A stretch of 62,000 nucleotides of DNA from Bolinopsis microptera (GCF_026151205.1 NC_087076.1:5012902-5074901), one strand, 5' to 3'; positions 1 through 12,800 are shown, numbered from the stretch's first letter. Program-made: numbers and translations. The notes: generated by a model from the sequence alone, not told the origin.

Positions 1-1070
1 CCGTGCTCTCTATGGCCTCAAAGGCAATATCGTCAAAGATGCCCTCTCTCACCGTTCTCTAAACATTCTATTTGACTCTCTAATAAAACCGATACTGCTC
101 TATGGCTGCCAAATCTTATGTCCTCACTCAAAAACCATGAGATACCTCTCCAAAACAGATAGCAAAGCCAACCCCCAGCATACTCTCAGGTACATCTCAC
201 AAGACCACTATGAAAGATTCCACCTTAAGTTTATCAAGTGGTCCTTGTCTGTCCATTCAAAAGCATCAAATATAGGCTGCTGGGGCGAAAGTGGGCGCCA
301 CCCCCTCTTCTTTGAAGCCTGCAAACTTGCAATAGATTTCTATACTCGCCTTGAAAGCACTGAAAATGAACTTCTCTCCGCTGCATTTCACGAGCAGATT
401 ATGCTGGGCCTTCCTTGGTACACCAACATCTCTAATCTTCTCACCAAATATAACTTCCCCCACTCATCCACTTCAAAATCCAAGCTCTCTACCCAAATCA
501 GTCACAACATGAGGGAAGAATTTGTGGATACCTGGAAATCTGCCAAGGCATCCTCACCTAAATTAGAATTCTACAATCAAATTAAACATGATTTTGAACC
601 AGAAACATACTTAGGAGTGGTTAAGATCCCCGATGCTCGGAAAAGCTTAACAAGGTTTCGTATTAGCTGCCACAATCTTTACATTGAGAGGGGCCGTTAC
701 GAAACCCCCCTAGTACCAAGAGAACATCGATGGTGCACTTTTTGCTTTTTCAGCAAGGGGCTTAAGCCTATTGAGGACGAAATTCATGTTCTAACTGACT
801 GTTTACTCTACTCCTCAGTTAGAGAAAAATTTAACTTCCATCCCAAAAATATTACTGACCTAGCCGGTTTACTATCCGATAAAACACTAGACCCTACAAA
901 ATTTACTGCCTCAGCAAGAGCAATCCATTCAATTCTCTCTGTGAACAAAAATTTTACAGCCTACTATAAGAGCCCAGATTTCCACTCAAATACTGGCCAA
1001 TGCATAATGCTATAGGACCTCAAAAATAGTATTATATTAAACATTTCTATTTTATCCCTACACATCTGTA
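1..1070 (+). mobile_element. 3' end of a LINE (post-RT region of ORF2), truncated by the window edge
   Basis: The frame is open from base 2 to the stop at 1013-1015. Its start reads IKPILLYGCQIL, the post-reverse-transcriptase motif of many LINE ORF2 proteins. Further on there is a CxxC...H....C cluster (CTFCFF, then DEIHVLTDC), the C-terminal zinc-knuckle-like motif of CR1/L2/Jockey-type elements. The RT catalytic core would lie left of the window. About 55 bases of AT-rich 3' UTR follow the stop, then a 10-bp tandem array begins. The frame is intact for more than 330 codons, so the copy is fairly young. The exact clade cannot be fixed from this part. Confidence 0.8.
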
Positions 1071-1892
1071 ACTTCTCCTAACTTCTCCTAACTTCTCCTA
1101 ACTTCTTCTAACTTCTCCTAACTTCTCCTAACTTCTCCTAACTTCTCCTAACTTCTTCTAACTTCTCCTAGCTTCTCCTAACTTCTTTTAACTTCTCCTA
1201 ACTTCTCCTAACTTCTTTTAACTTCTCCTAACTTCTCCTAACTTCTTTTAACTTCTTTTAACTTCTTTTAACTTCTCTTAACTTCTCCTAACTTCTTTTA
1301 ACTTCTCCTAACTTCTCCTAACTTCTTTTAACTTCTCCTAACTTCTCCTGACTTCTCCTAACTTCTCCTAACTTCTTCTAACTTCTCCTAACTTCTTCTA
1401 ACTTCTCCTAACTTCTCCTAACTTCTCCTAACTTCTTCTAACTTCTCATAACTTCTCCTAACTTCTCCTAACTTCTCCTAACTTCTCCTAACTTCTTTTA
1501 ACTTCTCCTAACTTCTCCTAACTTCTTTTAACTTCTCCTAACTTCTCCTAACTTCTTTTAACTTCTCCTAACTTCTCCTAACTTCTTTTAACTTCTCCTA
1601 ACTTCTCCTAACTTCTCCTAACTTCTTTTAACTTCTCCTAACTTCTTTTAACTTCTTTTAACTTCTCCTAACTTCTCCTAACTTCTCTTAACTTCTTTTA
1701 ACTTCTCCTAACTTCTCCTAACTTCTCCTAACTTCTCCTAACTTCTTTTAACTTCTCCTAACTTCTCCTAACTTTTTCTAACTTCTCCTAACTTCTCCTA
1801 ACTTCTTCTAACTTCTCCTAACTTCTCCTAACTTTTTCCAACTTCTCCTAACTTCTTCTAACTTCTCCTAACTTCTCCTAACTACTCCTAAC
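1071..1892 (+). repeat. 10-bp tandem array (ACTTCTCCTA)n
   Basis: About 82 head-to-tail copies of ACTTCTCCTA, with common variants ACTTCTTTTA and ACTTCTTCTA. It begins directly after the 3' UTR of the preceding LINE and probably expanded from its 3' tail. The unit length is not a multiple of 3 and no coding role is seen. Confidence 0.97.
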
Positions 1893-1963
1893 AGGTCTAC
1901 AACGTGTGACAAGCTTGTTAATATTATGTACTTGGTACTGTGTATTGATAGTCTATATATTAA

Positions 1964-2319
1964 TTGACCAAAACCCATAATCATGGGTAGAGTGGACCGC
2001 TGCCAGTGTCTCTCTTTCCCAAACAAAAGGCAATGATATCAATTTGAATGACCGTTATCAAATGCAAAATGATACCGAGAATGAAATCGGTCGCTCGCTT
2101 TTCCCACTTATTCATGGCTTACGAATTGTAATAAGTTTCGATTTATAACATGTAATCTGTTTCAATTGTAAATGAATGGGAAAAGCGAGCGACCGATTTC
2201 ATTCACGGTATCATTTTGCATTTGATAACGGTCATTCAAATTGATATCATTGCCTTTTGTTTGGGAAAGAGAGACACTGGCAGCGGTCCACTCTACCCAT
2301 GATTATGGGTTTTGGTCAA
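1964..2319. mobile_element. Foldback element / MITE with ~150-bp inverted arms
   Basis: The left arm (about 1964-2113) begins TTGACCAAAACCCATAATC. It is repeated almost perfectly as its reverse complement at about 2171-2319, ending in GGTTTTGGTCAA. The arms enclose a loop of about 57 bases. No coding capacity and no convincing target-site duplication are visible. Confidence 0.85.
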
Positions 2320-3738
2320 ATATCATCTCTTTTTGATTATAATGTCAGGGTACTTTACAAAGCCGAAATGTAAACTCATAACTTCATTAATATTAATAAG
2401 GAGGTGATTTCAACGATTTCGAAATTTTTCCTTTAAAAACATTTCCTTGTGTTTAGGTAAGCATATCGGTCGATCACTGACTGAATATGCCACTTTATAC
2501 TCATTCAAGTTGGCATTAAATTCATATATAATGACATTGAACTGTCGTGGCAAAGCAGAATTTGTTCAAAATCACGAATAAGCAAAATTTGAACCTTTCG
2601 CACGTGCAAACCTTGAGCGGAAGTTGCGTGCGCATCCAATATTGAATCACCGTAAATTTTTGCATCATGGTGTTTTATATATAGTTTGATAAGCATGAAA
2701 AGTTTCAAAGTATTTCAAGAAGAACTGTAATCACAACGGCACTCCAAAGTTGACGGAAATTGGTGAAAACAGCAATATTCAGTGATTTTAGCAATTTTCT
2801 ATCAATTTGGGCGTGGCCCCACGTGTGCAACTTTTCGATTTTCAACTTTAAAACTAGCCTATGACACAATTTAGACCTTTAGGAAGCAAAATTGAGCTCT
2901 ACAACCCAAGGGATGGTGCGACACCAGAGAATACTAGAACGTAAAATTAGCGTTTTTATAGAATTATTCTTTAAAAAAGCACTAACTTCAATAGCGAATA
3001 TCTTTATGAAGGAGCAAGCTAGAAAAACTTTCCGGTAGATTTTCAGAATGCTTAAACAATTATCTAACTTCAATATGCCCTCAAATTTTGAATAAAATTA
3101 CTCCTTAATGGCGTAAAATTGATTTTAAAAATGATTACTTTGTGAAAAATCAAGTTTTAAAAATAGTTAACTTGATGACGTCATCAAGTGGTGATGATGA
3201 CGTTGAATTACTTTTTAACATAATGTAAACTAAAGTCTAAACAATTATCTTCAAGACCTGTGGTCCGAAATGGCTGTATCTTTAAAGCTTCTGAATCTAC
3301 GGACACCTAAATATAGCCTATAATTGACTGGCAAAGCGTCTATCCCTGAATATATATATGTATATATGTATATATATATGTATGTATATATCACGACAAT
3401 CTGTCGTAAAACAGGGGTTCTAGAAAACCCATTTCCCGATGCTCCTGAAACTTGAAACTTTTTTTGCAGTCCATTTGGTCAACGTCTAGACGCCCTGAAA
3501 AATTTCAGATCTCTAACTCAATTTTAACATGGTTTTTAAGGCACCTGAATATGGCGATTTCGGGTTTTTTACCGAATTTCGTATAACAGTGCTGGCGCGA
3601 ATTTTATGCAAATTTCTTCAAAATCTCAACATAACTATTTCTTATTTCTGTCATCTTTGACATCAAATTAGAATGTTTTGAACTAAAAATAAATCTGCTG
3701 AACGACTTCCGATGAGTCTTAATGCCTGAAAAACTCCT

Positions 3739-3796
3739 GCCGGAGGCGGCGGCCTTCGGCCGCCGCCTCCGGCCGGAGTGCACGCTTCGCGTGCAC
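3739..3796. other. Two tandem perfect GC-rich hairpins with TTC loops
   Basis: Arms 3739-3754 and 3758-3773 are perfect 16-bp reverse complements around the loop TTC. Arms 3778-3785 and 3789-3796 form an 8-bp perfect stem (GTGCACGC) around an identical TTC loop. The first stem is nearly pure G+C in otherwise moderate-GC DNA. Function unknown. Confidence 0.85.
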
Positions 3797-4832
3797 GAAA
3801 GAGGCTTCCAACGTGTACCAAAGGGGGTGTAAAGGGGTTATAATAGTAAAGGGGGTACAATAGTAAAGGGGGTACATAGTATCCCCCCAATAAAGACACC
3901 GCTCGTGCTTGCCAGCACTGTGATGCTTGCTCCTCTCGACCTCTCAACACTCAATGTGAGAAGCTAAAAAAGAGCGCGGTGCCAGGTAAGCTGTGCATTG
4001 ATTTAAGTAGTTGTTAATGCCATGACAGACGCTGCCCGCCCCGGCCCCATTATTTCATGTTGCTCTATACAGAGCCCTTGCGCTTGCAGTGGCGCGCGCA
4101 CGCCTCCCGGTGAAACAAGCGCGTCCGCAGTGGCGCGAAAGCACATGGTTGGGTTAACATTTCATGCATCATAGCTGGAGCTCGTAACCAGGCCGGCGAA
4201 TAGGTTGCATGCAAAGTAGATGTAACTAATTTGAATAATAGAGTGCCAACTATCAGTTGGATTGACAATGTGCTTAATTGACGATGTCAATTTTGTAGTT
4301 CGGCGTGGCCCAGTGGTGGATCGCACCGATTTAACGATGCAAGAAAGATTATTTGATGCGCGGTGCGGTCCCTTAATGCATTGCGTTACAAAAGATGTGC
4401 CTGATAAAATTGAACTTGCTCGGATTTTTGACAATTTTTATTAATGTTTTTTTGTATGTATATAACCTTCCAGAACGCGCGCCGAGTTCATGGACTCGTC
4501 GACGGTCCTAATATTTGGAACAAATATTTTACGAGTAACACCCGTTAAATGTTTTTTTGACAATGTGAACTTTTAACAAATAGCTTTTGACCGTTCTATG
4601 TACATTTGTAAATGCTGATTTCGATTTTAATGGTAAGACGTAATTATTTAAACATTAAAGTAAGGTGCACAAATCCATGATCGAACTTTTTGGAACGTTT
4701 TGTCCATTTTTAGTGGACTGACCCGGCGTGCGCTACTTCAGCGTCTTAGCGCTTGCCTCATGTTGCCGATAACTTGTAGCGCGATGCGCTACTGGTCCTC
4801 ACCGAGCTGGATGATGATTAATCACTCTACAG

Positions 4833-4897
4833 TGTAGAGTCACGTGACAGTCGAGTGACAGTCGAGTGTAGACTCTACACTAGACTGTCACGTGACT
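4833..4897. repeat. Nested palindromes with CACGTG
   Basis: AGTCACGTGACAGTC (4838-4852) is inverted as GACTGTCACGTGACT (4883-4897). The intervening bases contain further self-complementary pieces, such as TGTAGACTCTACA. Confidence 0.75.
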
Positions 4898-5072
4898 TTT
4901 TCAACCCGTTCTCTAGCTGGCCCTGAAAGACTATTCGTTGTAGCGCGATGCACTACTGGGTCGCGCGCGCATCAAATAATGCTTCTCGCAACCACCTTCG
5001 GTAGATCGGCGAGATGCACCACTGTGCCTCACCGAGCTGCGAAGGATTGACATCGTGAATCAAGACTATTCG

Positions 5073-5155
5073 AAACCCTAACCCTCTAGTCTGATTCCAA
5101 CCCTAACCCTAACCCAATCCATAACAAAAGCATATGCTGAAACCCTAACCCTAAC
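5073..5155. repeat. Interstitial telomere-like (CCCTAA) repeats
   Basis: Three short clusters of AACCCTAACCCTAAC separated by 20-30 bases of other sequence. This is the metazoan TTAGGG type, in short and interrupted form. Confidence 0.8.
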
Positions 5156-5790
5156 GAGAAATTAGACTAACTTCCTTATACGGTCATATCACGTGATCGA
5201 GACAGTTTTTCGCCAATATCTCGTCAGGGGAGCATGAGCATTTTAACCCTATGTCATGGGGGGTGATTCGGAATCAGCGTCCGAAAATACATCGATTGAA
5301 GTTGGTTTCAACTGTCGGGAGCCCTTTTAGAACAATCTCGAAGATCGACTGTAGAGTGATTTAGCACGCTCGCACCGAGCTGCGATGAATTGACATCGTC
5401 AATTGACTGATAAAATTTCGAGAAGAAAGCGGCGCGCTACTTTGAAGATATTTAGACCATAGACGAGTAACATCCGTACCATAATTAATGACGCGCGGCT
5501 TTTTGAGCCGCGAAAGCAGCTAATTTGAGCTGTAAGTGTAACATAATGTCTGATGATTGGATATACTCGAAATTTTAGTTGATGTCTCCTAGTAAGTGTC
5601 TAACTTTAGGAAAGCTATTAATTTTTTGTTAGGATTGGATTAAGGGAATGGCGGAAGTTCACCAAATATGTTATTCTATTAGCTTTTTCAATACCATTAC
5701 CATCCTACAGCTGTTAAGTCGGTATGCACGGCTCACTGTCGATGGCACCCTGCTTGTTATCAGCAATCAGGCTCGTCATACCAATTACCA

Positions 5791-6463
5791 ATGCATGACA
5801 TTCTTATCCCTCCAATAATAATATTGGCTAATACCCCACTCTGCTTTCCTCTCCTCTCTTTCTCTCTTTACCCCGAAACCTTTAAGTTTATCTTTTCTCT
5901 CTCTTCTTTTTACATTCATTATAATTTATATTATAGTAATAATATAAATTATAATGAAATGAAAATAATAGAGTATTTCCATTTACCATATTGTAAAAAA
6001 AGGGAGACAAATTAGACAATTAGTTAACATTAGTGAAAACGTTCAAAATTTCTTCTAAAATTCTACAATAAAAATTTAATACAAATTGATAAATCAAATT
6101 ACACAACGTTGCAACAAATAAATAGAAATGAACATTAAAAATATCAATCAAAAACAGGACGAACATTGTGCTACATTTTCGAGATCTTGATAATAAAAAT
6201 CCGGGCATATTTTCATAGTCTCAAAATGAAGACTTAATAACTCCGAACTTTAATAATATGTTATAACGAACGAGTTCTTCTCTTAAAACTTCCTGCACAA
6301 ACAAATTTTGCCAAATCTCACTTCAAATGTCTGAATTTAAGTGATAATGTTTGCTCTATAATTATTCATCAAAATCGTATAAAGTTTTGTGCTAGACTTA
6401 TATTCATGGTCATACATGGTCCAATCGTTAAAAAATTGTCAATATACATAGATCCCAGTGCCT
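5791..6463. other. AT-rich non-coding region downstream of the RhoGEF/kinase gene
   Basis: Lies 3' of the minus-strand gene that ends at 6464, so it probably contains its 3' UTR. Short frames here are low-complexity and look accidental. I did not find a confident poly(A) signal. Confidence 0.5.
5915..5958. repeat. Perfect 19-bp AT-rich inverted repeat
   Basis: TTCATTATAATTTATATTA (5915-5933) and its exact reverse complement (5940-5958) surround a 6-base loop. It could extrude as a cruciform or form an RNA hairpin. Confidence 0.85.
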
Positions 6464-6827
6464 CTACAACATGTCATAACTGAGCCCGAGAGAGTCGAGA
6501 ACAGCATCAGGAATATCCACCACTTTGCTGGCTGCCTCGTGTCTCCGTCGCTGGTAGAACTTCCTGAGTCGCCCCTTGTCCACAAAGACCCCACTATTTC
6601 TACTGCTGCTAGATTTGATCCAGGTTGAGTTGAGACAGCCCTGACCGTTAGGTCTCCTCCGGGGGTCGTTCTGAAGCAGGGAGGAGAGGAAGACCAGGGT
6701 GTTATCTCCCAGAACACTGTTACCTTTAGTGTTGTGGAACGCTCTCATTTGGGGAGGGATTATCTGGCCTTGTAAGAAGAAGGGACTGTCTGAGTAGAGT
6801 AGGAGATATGTCAACACGCCCACCGAC
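6464..6827 (-). CDS. Exon 9: kinase C-lobe, stop codon
   Basis: Acceptor TATGTTCAG|GTCGG. Encodes SVGVLTYLLLYSDSPF and later FLSSLLQNDPRRRP and STWI, matching kinase subdomains IX and XI. A basic tail (FYQRRRHEAASK) follows, ending SYDML and TAG at 6464-6466. Confidence 0.9.
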
Positions 6828-9800
6828 CTGAACATACAGGGTTAAATTTAAGTAATCAGTTTGTTAGTTTTTATATCTGACTATAAGTACTCAGCAGGTT
6901 TTATATACCTTTACCCTCTCTATTTTATAGTACATTGCTCCACGTGGCAACTAATTGCGATCATCATGCCCAAAAGAGGCGTTAGGAGGATTTTCTTGTA
7001 TATACGCACATTCTTAGGACTTAGGCATTCAGGATATGTCGCATACCAGTAATACAAGGATGCTACAGCAATCCACAGTAACAGTTAACACGTTTCGTCA
7101 AGAACGAAGATTTAGAAATACCTCCCTAATACCCACTCCCTGATCGCTACAGTGAGTATAACACAACAATAACAAGTCTCACTAACCATATATCAGCAGC
7201 AGTGGTAGAGACCCGCCCCTGCAGGAGCTCCGGAGCTGCAAACTCAGGGTCCAACATGCTGGGTTCTAGGAACACGTTCTCTTCGTCCACATAGTGGGCC
7301 AACTCGTAGTTTATTATCTGAATATGTGTCATTTTATTAGTGTCCACATAGTGGGCCAGCTCGTAGTTTATTATCTGAATATGTGTCATTTTATTAGTGT
7401 CCACATAGTGGGCCAGCTCGTAGTTTATTATCTGAAGATGTGTATTTTATTAGTGTCCACATAGTGGGCCAGCTCGTAGTTTGTTATCTGAAGATGTGTA
7501 TTTTATTAGTGTCCACATAGTGGGCCAGCTCGTAGTTTATTATCTGAATATGTGTCATTTTATTAGTGTCCACATAGTGGGCCAGCTCGTAGTTTATTAT
7601 CTGAATATGTGTATTTTATTAACGTTCCTTTCTTCAGTATTTGGGTTTACTCAACGGTAAAATGAGACTTATAGACTTCAAGTCTCAGCAAAAAGGTGAG
7701 TCTAAACTTATCTACCACATTCCAATAAGTGCTAATTTTAGGACTGTGCCAAAAACCAACACATTGGCTGATCACTAAGTTGTAAATAACTTACCTTTAC
7801 AGTGGTCTTATCCCAGATCAAGTTCTCAGGTTTCAGGTCCAGATGTGCGATAGAACGGGCGTGTAAATAAGACACTCCTTCCAGAACATTCTTTATAATC
7901 TCGATAGTCTCGTGCTCCTTGTTAGACTCCTTAAGAAGGAGGAAGTCCATGAGGGGTAGTTGGAACTGGTAGCTCATAATCAGCACAATACAGTTATCAT
8001 ACTGCAGGAGCACCTCGTGCAGTCTGCTGACCCGCTTGTAGTTGAGCTGCTGCAGAATATCCACCTCTCTCTGTATGGACCTGTAGAACTGTCTGTCCAC
8101 TACCGGGGTAACCTGCGCAGTGAACTTCAGCCCCGTTCTCTGGTGCTCACAGGTGCAGAACACCGAGAAGTGACCGTAAAATAGTATGTCAGTAAACTTG
8201 TAGCCAGACTGCAAGTTAGCTGAAGGGGGGGCCTGGGCTAGTGCTGCAGAGGGGTAGGTACTGTCCGGCTGACTCTGCGTGGCGGGGTGTTCACTGGGCA
8301 CTATCAGGTTGATGTGGTCTATACTCATTGAGATGTTACTGAGCTTAGAGATGCACCGGTCGTAGTTCTGCTCTGTTTTGTCCCTCAGTATATCCTCAGT
8401 GGGTATACGATTACTGGTTATGTAAGGCTGAGCCCAATCGCTCTGCTCAGATTCCTTTATTATATCGTCCTCCTTCAAACTTATTTTAGTTAATGATTTC
8501 CTTCGTTTGTGAAAGCGGAGAGAAGATCTGATTTTCTGATTAATACCCTTTTTGTTCTCTTCGTTAGAGTTGTTTGATCCCAAACTGCCCCTGTCCTTAT
8601 CTTTAGAGCAATACTCTATCCCCTGTTTAACAAACCTAGCCCACTCAGCTTTCTTGGACTGACTATCCGCACAAAAACAAAACTTTGTTGAATTGTTAGA
8701 AACTGAGAACCGGCAAGTTTCCTCCTCTACCAGGACACTAGCGTTTGCTAGATCTATAACATTCTTTGTAGAGTAAGATTTCAGTTTCTTCCCTTCCATT
8801 TCATGTTTCGCTAAAACAAGGCAGTGTTTGAATAGGAAGACTTGGCGCTGTTTGCCCTGACCCTGGATCCAGGCTGAACCGTTGATAACTGACAGCGAGT
8901 CCTGATGTACTAATTTATCATCTGGGGGATCCTCGAACATTTCTAAGTGCATGAGATTATTAGCCTTCCTGGGAACCTCTATCATCACATTATACGCCTC
9001 CTCTACCTGATCCAGGTTCTGTAGGTTACAACTCTTCCCAAACTTCAGGATCTCTGCTAACAGTAACTGATACTTGGTAATTCTCTGAACTGGCTTGATC
9101 AGGAAGGACGAAAGAGAGAAGTTCTGGTTGAGAATCTTCTGTATCTGCTCCATCTCGAGCTCGTGCTCGCTGTACACTGCCTCTGACTTGGGTTTGTTGA
9201 CGCAGTATTGCACGTGTAGATCGTACTTAGTGCGGTATTTAAGGAAGATTGCAGCCACTTTGATAGGGTCACCACCACATTGTAGCAGGTCGGGTAGGAA
9301 CAGCTCCCGGTGGAACTTGAATATCTCCTCAACGTTACCTGGTGGGGTGAGAATGTTATTATTATTATAGAAACTCAGCAAGTTTATTTGGTGACGTCAC
9401 TAACTTGTGACGTCCCTAAGTTGTTATATCCGCATTACAACATTAAAACCTTACAATCGTATCATGAGAAGTAACAGTAAGCACCTAATAACGTCTGGCT
9501 GACGACCCAGAGGCGATGTTTCATAAGATGAGCGGTATACTGCCGGACTATGAAGTTAAGTCCGGACACAAAGTCGTGTTCTGACTTGATCAGCTCCTCC
9601 ACTACTAGCTTCAGTCTCTTGTCGTCTCCACAAGTAGTCTTGTCAGCAGTAGTGGTCTGAGGTGGCGCTGCTGTTGCTGTTTTACCTTCCTCTGGCCAGC
9701 TCCACCGTGACTGGTAAATAGAGGTAGTTAGTATTAAACTAGTAGTAGTAGTTAGTATTATACTAGGTAGCATAATATGTCAACTATTTAGAATTATATC

Positions 9801-12800
9801 ACGCGATAACATGTTGTGAGGAGCAGTATTTAGAGGAGGGTTGCAACCCTGAGTACCCTCCCACACTAGTAACCACTAACCACTAGTTATCACAGTTACA
9901 TCAGCTAACACACACAACCACTAGTTACATCAGCTAACACACACAACCACTAGTTATATCAGCTAACACACACAACCACTAGTTACATCAGCTAACACAC
10001 ACAACCACTAGTTACATCAGCTAACACACACTACATCACAGTTACATTGCACTAACCTGGCTGGTATCTGATCCTGATGATCCAATAATGCCGCTGTCTG
10101 AGTTAATACTGTCAGGTCTGTGGCAGGCTTGCTTCTTGGACACTGAGGGCTGGGATTCTGCGCTCTGGAGGGAGAACTGTGTTAAGATGTATGATATCAT
10201 GGAGAATCTCAGTAACAACAGACAATATTCTAATTAACGATCATACAAGCTGTTTTGTTGTTTGGCAGATCTAGATAGGATGTGTCATAGCGGGTATTAG
10301 CTGGGTTTAGATCATTACATTGTTAGTTTCAATTAAGAAGCCTAAAACAGTTGACAAGAGACAGGCCATGCCCAGTGCTCAAGGACATTATAATGTTAAA
10401 TAAAGCTTGTTGGAACTGTCAATTACACAGTTGTAACACTTCAAGTGTCATGTGCACATCAGTACACTCAGCAGTAGTGATGTGTACTCAGGAGTAGTAC
10501 ACATGTGTGTGATTTGTGAGGCACAGCACTAGTGTTGTCAGGTGATCTGAGATCATGTTTAAATGTTTACCTAAATTGAGGGTAGCCTTATTTGACTGCA
10601 CCATCTAGACAGTAAACCTAACACATTAACGGGCTACTAACAAGTATCAGGAGCTGCTATAAGTAACTCCAGTGTAATAAGTAAAACTAAAAGTACCTGG
10701 TGTCGGTTGTAGTGGGGAGGTGGCTTGCCAGTAGGCACGTTCCCGTTAGGTAGTTTAGCTTGAGGCTGTCTGGATCTAGTGCAGCCCTCGTCGGAGGTGA
10801 TGGACATCTTACTGTCGCTGGAGACCGAGCCCGAGGACGTGACGGAGTTGAGACTGAGAGAAGAGAGTTTGAAAATGGTGGGACAACAGGCATTATGAGA
10901 TTGTGACGATATAGTAATATACGCGACTACTCGATTAGTAAGTTGGCTAATATGGTGAGGAACACGAAATCGTTTAAATCAGGAAATACATTAGTAAAAC
11001 ATTTATATAACAGCAACAAAACAACAACTGGTAAGTAGAGAGTGGTAACTAAGTAGCAGCTAAAGAACTAGTAATATCAGTTAGGAGCTGCTGTTATCAC
11101 CCGCCAGTGAGACTAGTAGAGAGGAAGTGTTAATACCTTGGTACACAAGGAGAGGAGACATTCCTCAAATCTCTGCTATTCTTCCAATCTCTGCTATTCC
11201 TAAACTCTCTGCCACGCTTCCCGAAGATAATCTTACCAAATCCACCGATAAAACTATCAAAATTGCAGAGGACTTTTAACACTAACATTTCATCCCAACT
11301 GGAGGAAGCTTCTTAGTGTGACAAAGATGGTAACAAACAAATAGCTTCTAATGGAATTAAATGGACTGTAGCCAGTGTTTGATGATCCTCGCCAACCAGA
11401 GCGCAGCCAAATAGCACGTGTCAGATAATGATAAGCAAGATTTGCTTGTGAACTGAGTTTGCTTGTACGGTGGGAAAGTGCAGGAACTCTCTGTGAAGTA
11501 GTGTGTAGGATCCACGGAACAAACTGGGAGGGGATGAGCTGTGCGGTTAGGGACTGAGCCGTGCGGTTAGGGACTGAGCCGTGCTGTTAGGGACTGTGCT
11601 GTGCGGTTAGAGGGTCGTACTGCAAAAACAAAATGGAGAACTAGTATATAGCAGTGTGTGCGCCGCGCGATATATTAGTTGGTGTTCAAGGTATGCTGCC
11701 GGCTGCGTTGACAGGGCTAATTTAGACAGTTCTAGGGTTTCGGACGGACTAATAACGGTCAGAACGCACAAGATCTTAGAGAACTTGAGTTGGTAGGATG
11801 GTAACATGTCTTAATGGGGCCTACGTCACGCACCGTCACGCACCGTCACATCAGGCTGTTGTATCACTTAGAATATCTCGTGAGGAGCATTGTTGTTGTT
11901 ATTTTCAACTAGCACGGGGCACTTAAAGGCGGTGTGTTATAGGGTTCAAGTATTTGGATAAGCCAACAAGAGTGCAGCACGTCATTCCTATCGGGCAACC
12001 GAAAACAAATCTAAATAAAATGCGGAAAGGGATAATATCCGCATACTTGATAATATTAAACTGTCCCGTTCCGCATGTGACTTGATGATCAATATATTTA
12101 CATCCGCTACCCGCACAATTAATCAATCGAGAATATTAATAATCAGTCCGACAATAGACAATATGCCATCTATCAACAAGCAAATTATTATAAACATCTA
12201 CAATAATTCTTGACATTCGAATAGTTGAATAACCAGAGTTATCGATAGCTTGTCCAGGCAAAAAGTTAACGCCGATTGTCGAACTCAATAACTATAAACG
12301 GACGATATAAGAGAAAAGTAGGAAACAGTTGTCTCAATTTGACCAATTAACCAAGACAACAAGGCAAATTGTGGGGTGTAATGTTAGAATGAACCCTAAA
12401 ACACGCACCTATTAATGCTAGTAGTCCTGCTGAGTAACAAGGTGGAGTGTAATGTTAGAATAAGCCCTAAAACACGCACCTATTAATGCTAGTAGTCCTG
12501 CTGAGTAACAAGGTGGAGTGTAATGTTAGAATGAACCCTAAAACACGCACCTATTAATGCTAGTAGTCCTGCTCAGTAACAAGGTGGAGTGTAATGTTAG
12601 AATGAACCCTAAAACACGCACCTATTAATGCTAGTAGTCCTGCTGAGTAACAAGGTGGAGTGTAATGTTAGAATGAACCCTAAAACACGCACCTATTAAA
12701 GTATTAATGCTAGTAGTCCTGCTGAGTAACAAGGTGGAGTGTAATGTTAGAATGAACCCTAAAACACGCACCTATTAATGCTAGTAGTCCTGCTGAGTAA

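Larger units (their letters stand above)
2320..5790. other. Non-coding stretch without a recognisable gene
   Basis: No reading frame here has convincing protein character. It holds a (TATATATG)-type AT tract near 3354-3388, a GC-rich double hairpin (3739-3796), short G-rich repeats (3830-3880), nested palindromes (4833-4897) and telomere-like repeats (5073-5155). The phrases CACCGAGCTG and ATTGACATCGT recur in degenerate form between 4800 and 5400, which suggests an old decayed repeat. Confidence 0.6.

Noticed and set aside
3663-3950. 95-codon minus-strand Pro/Gly-rich frame
   Set aside because: It spans the GC hairpins and G-rich repeats; low-complexity translation only.
4290-4345. tRNA- or SINE-like A box (TGGCCCAGTGGTGG)
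   Set aside because: No B box at the expected distance and no cloverleaf could be drawn.
4262-4444. 60-codon plus-strand frame
   Set aside because: Chance length; no motif; surrounded by degenerate repeats.
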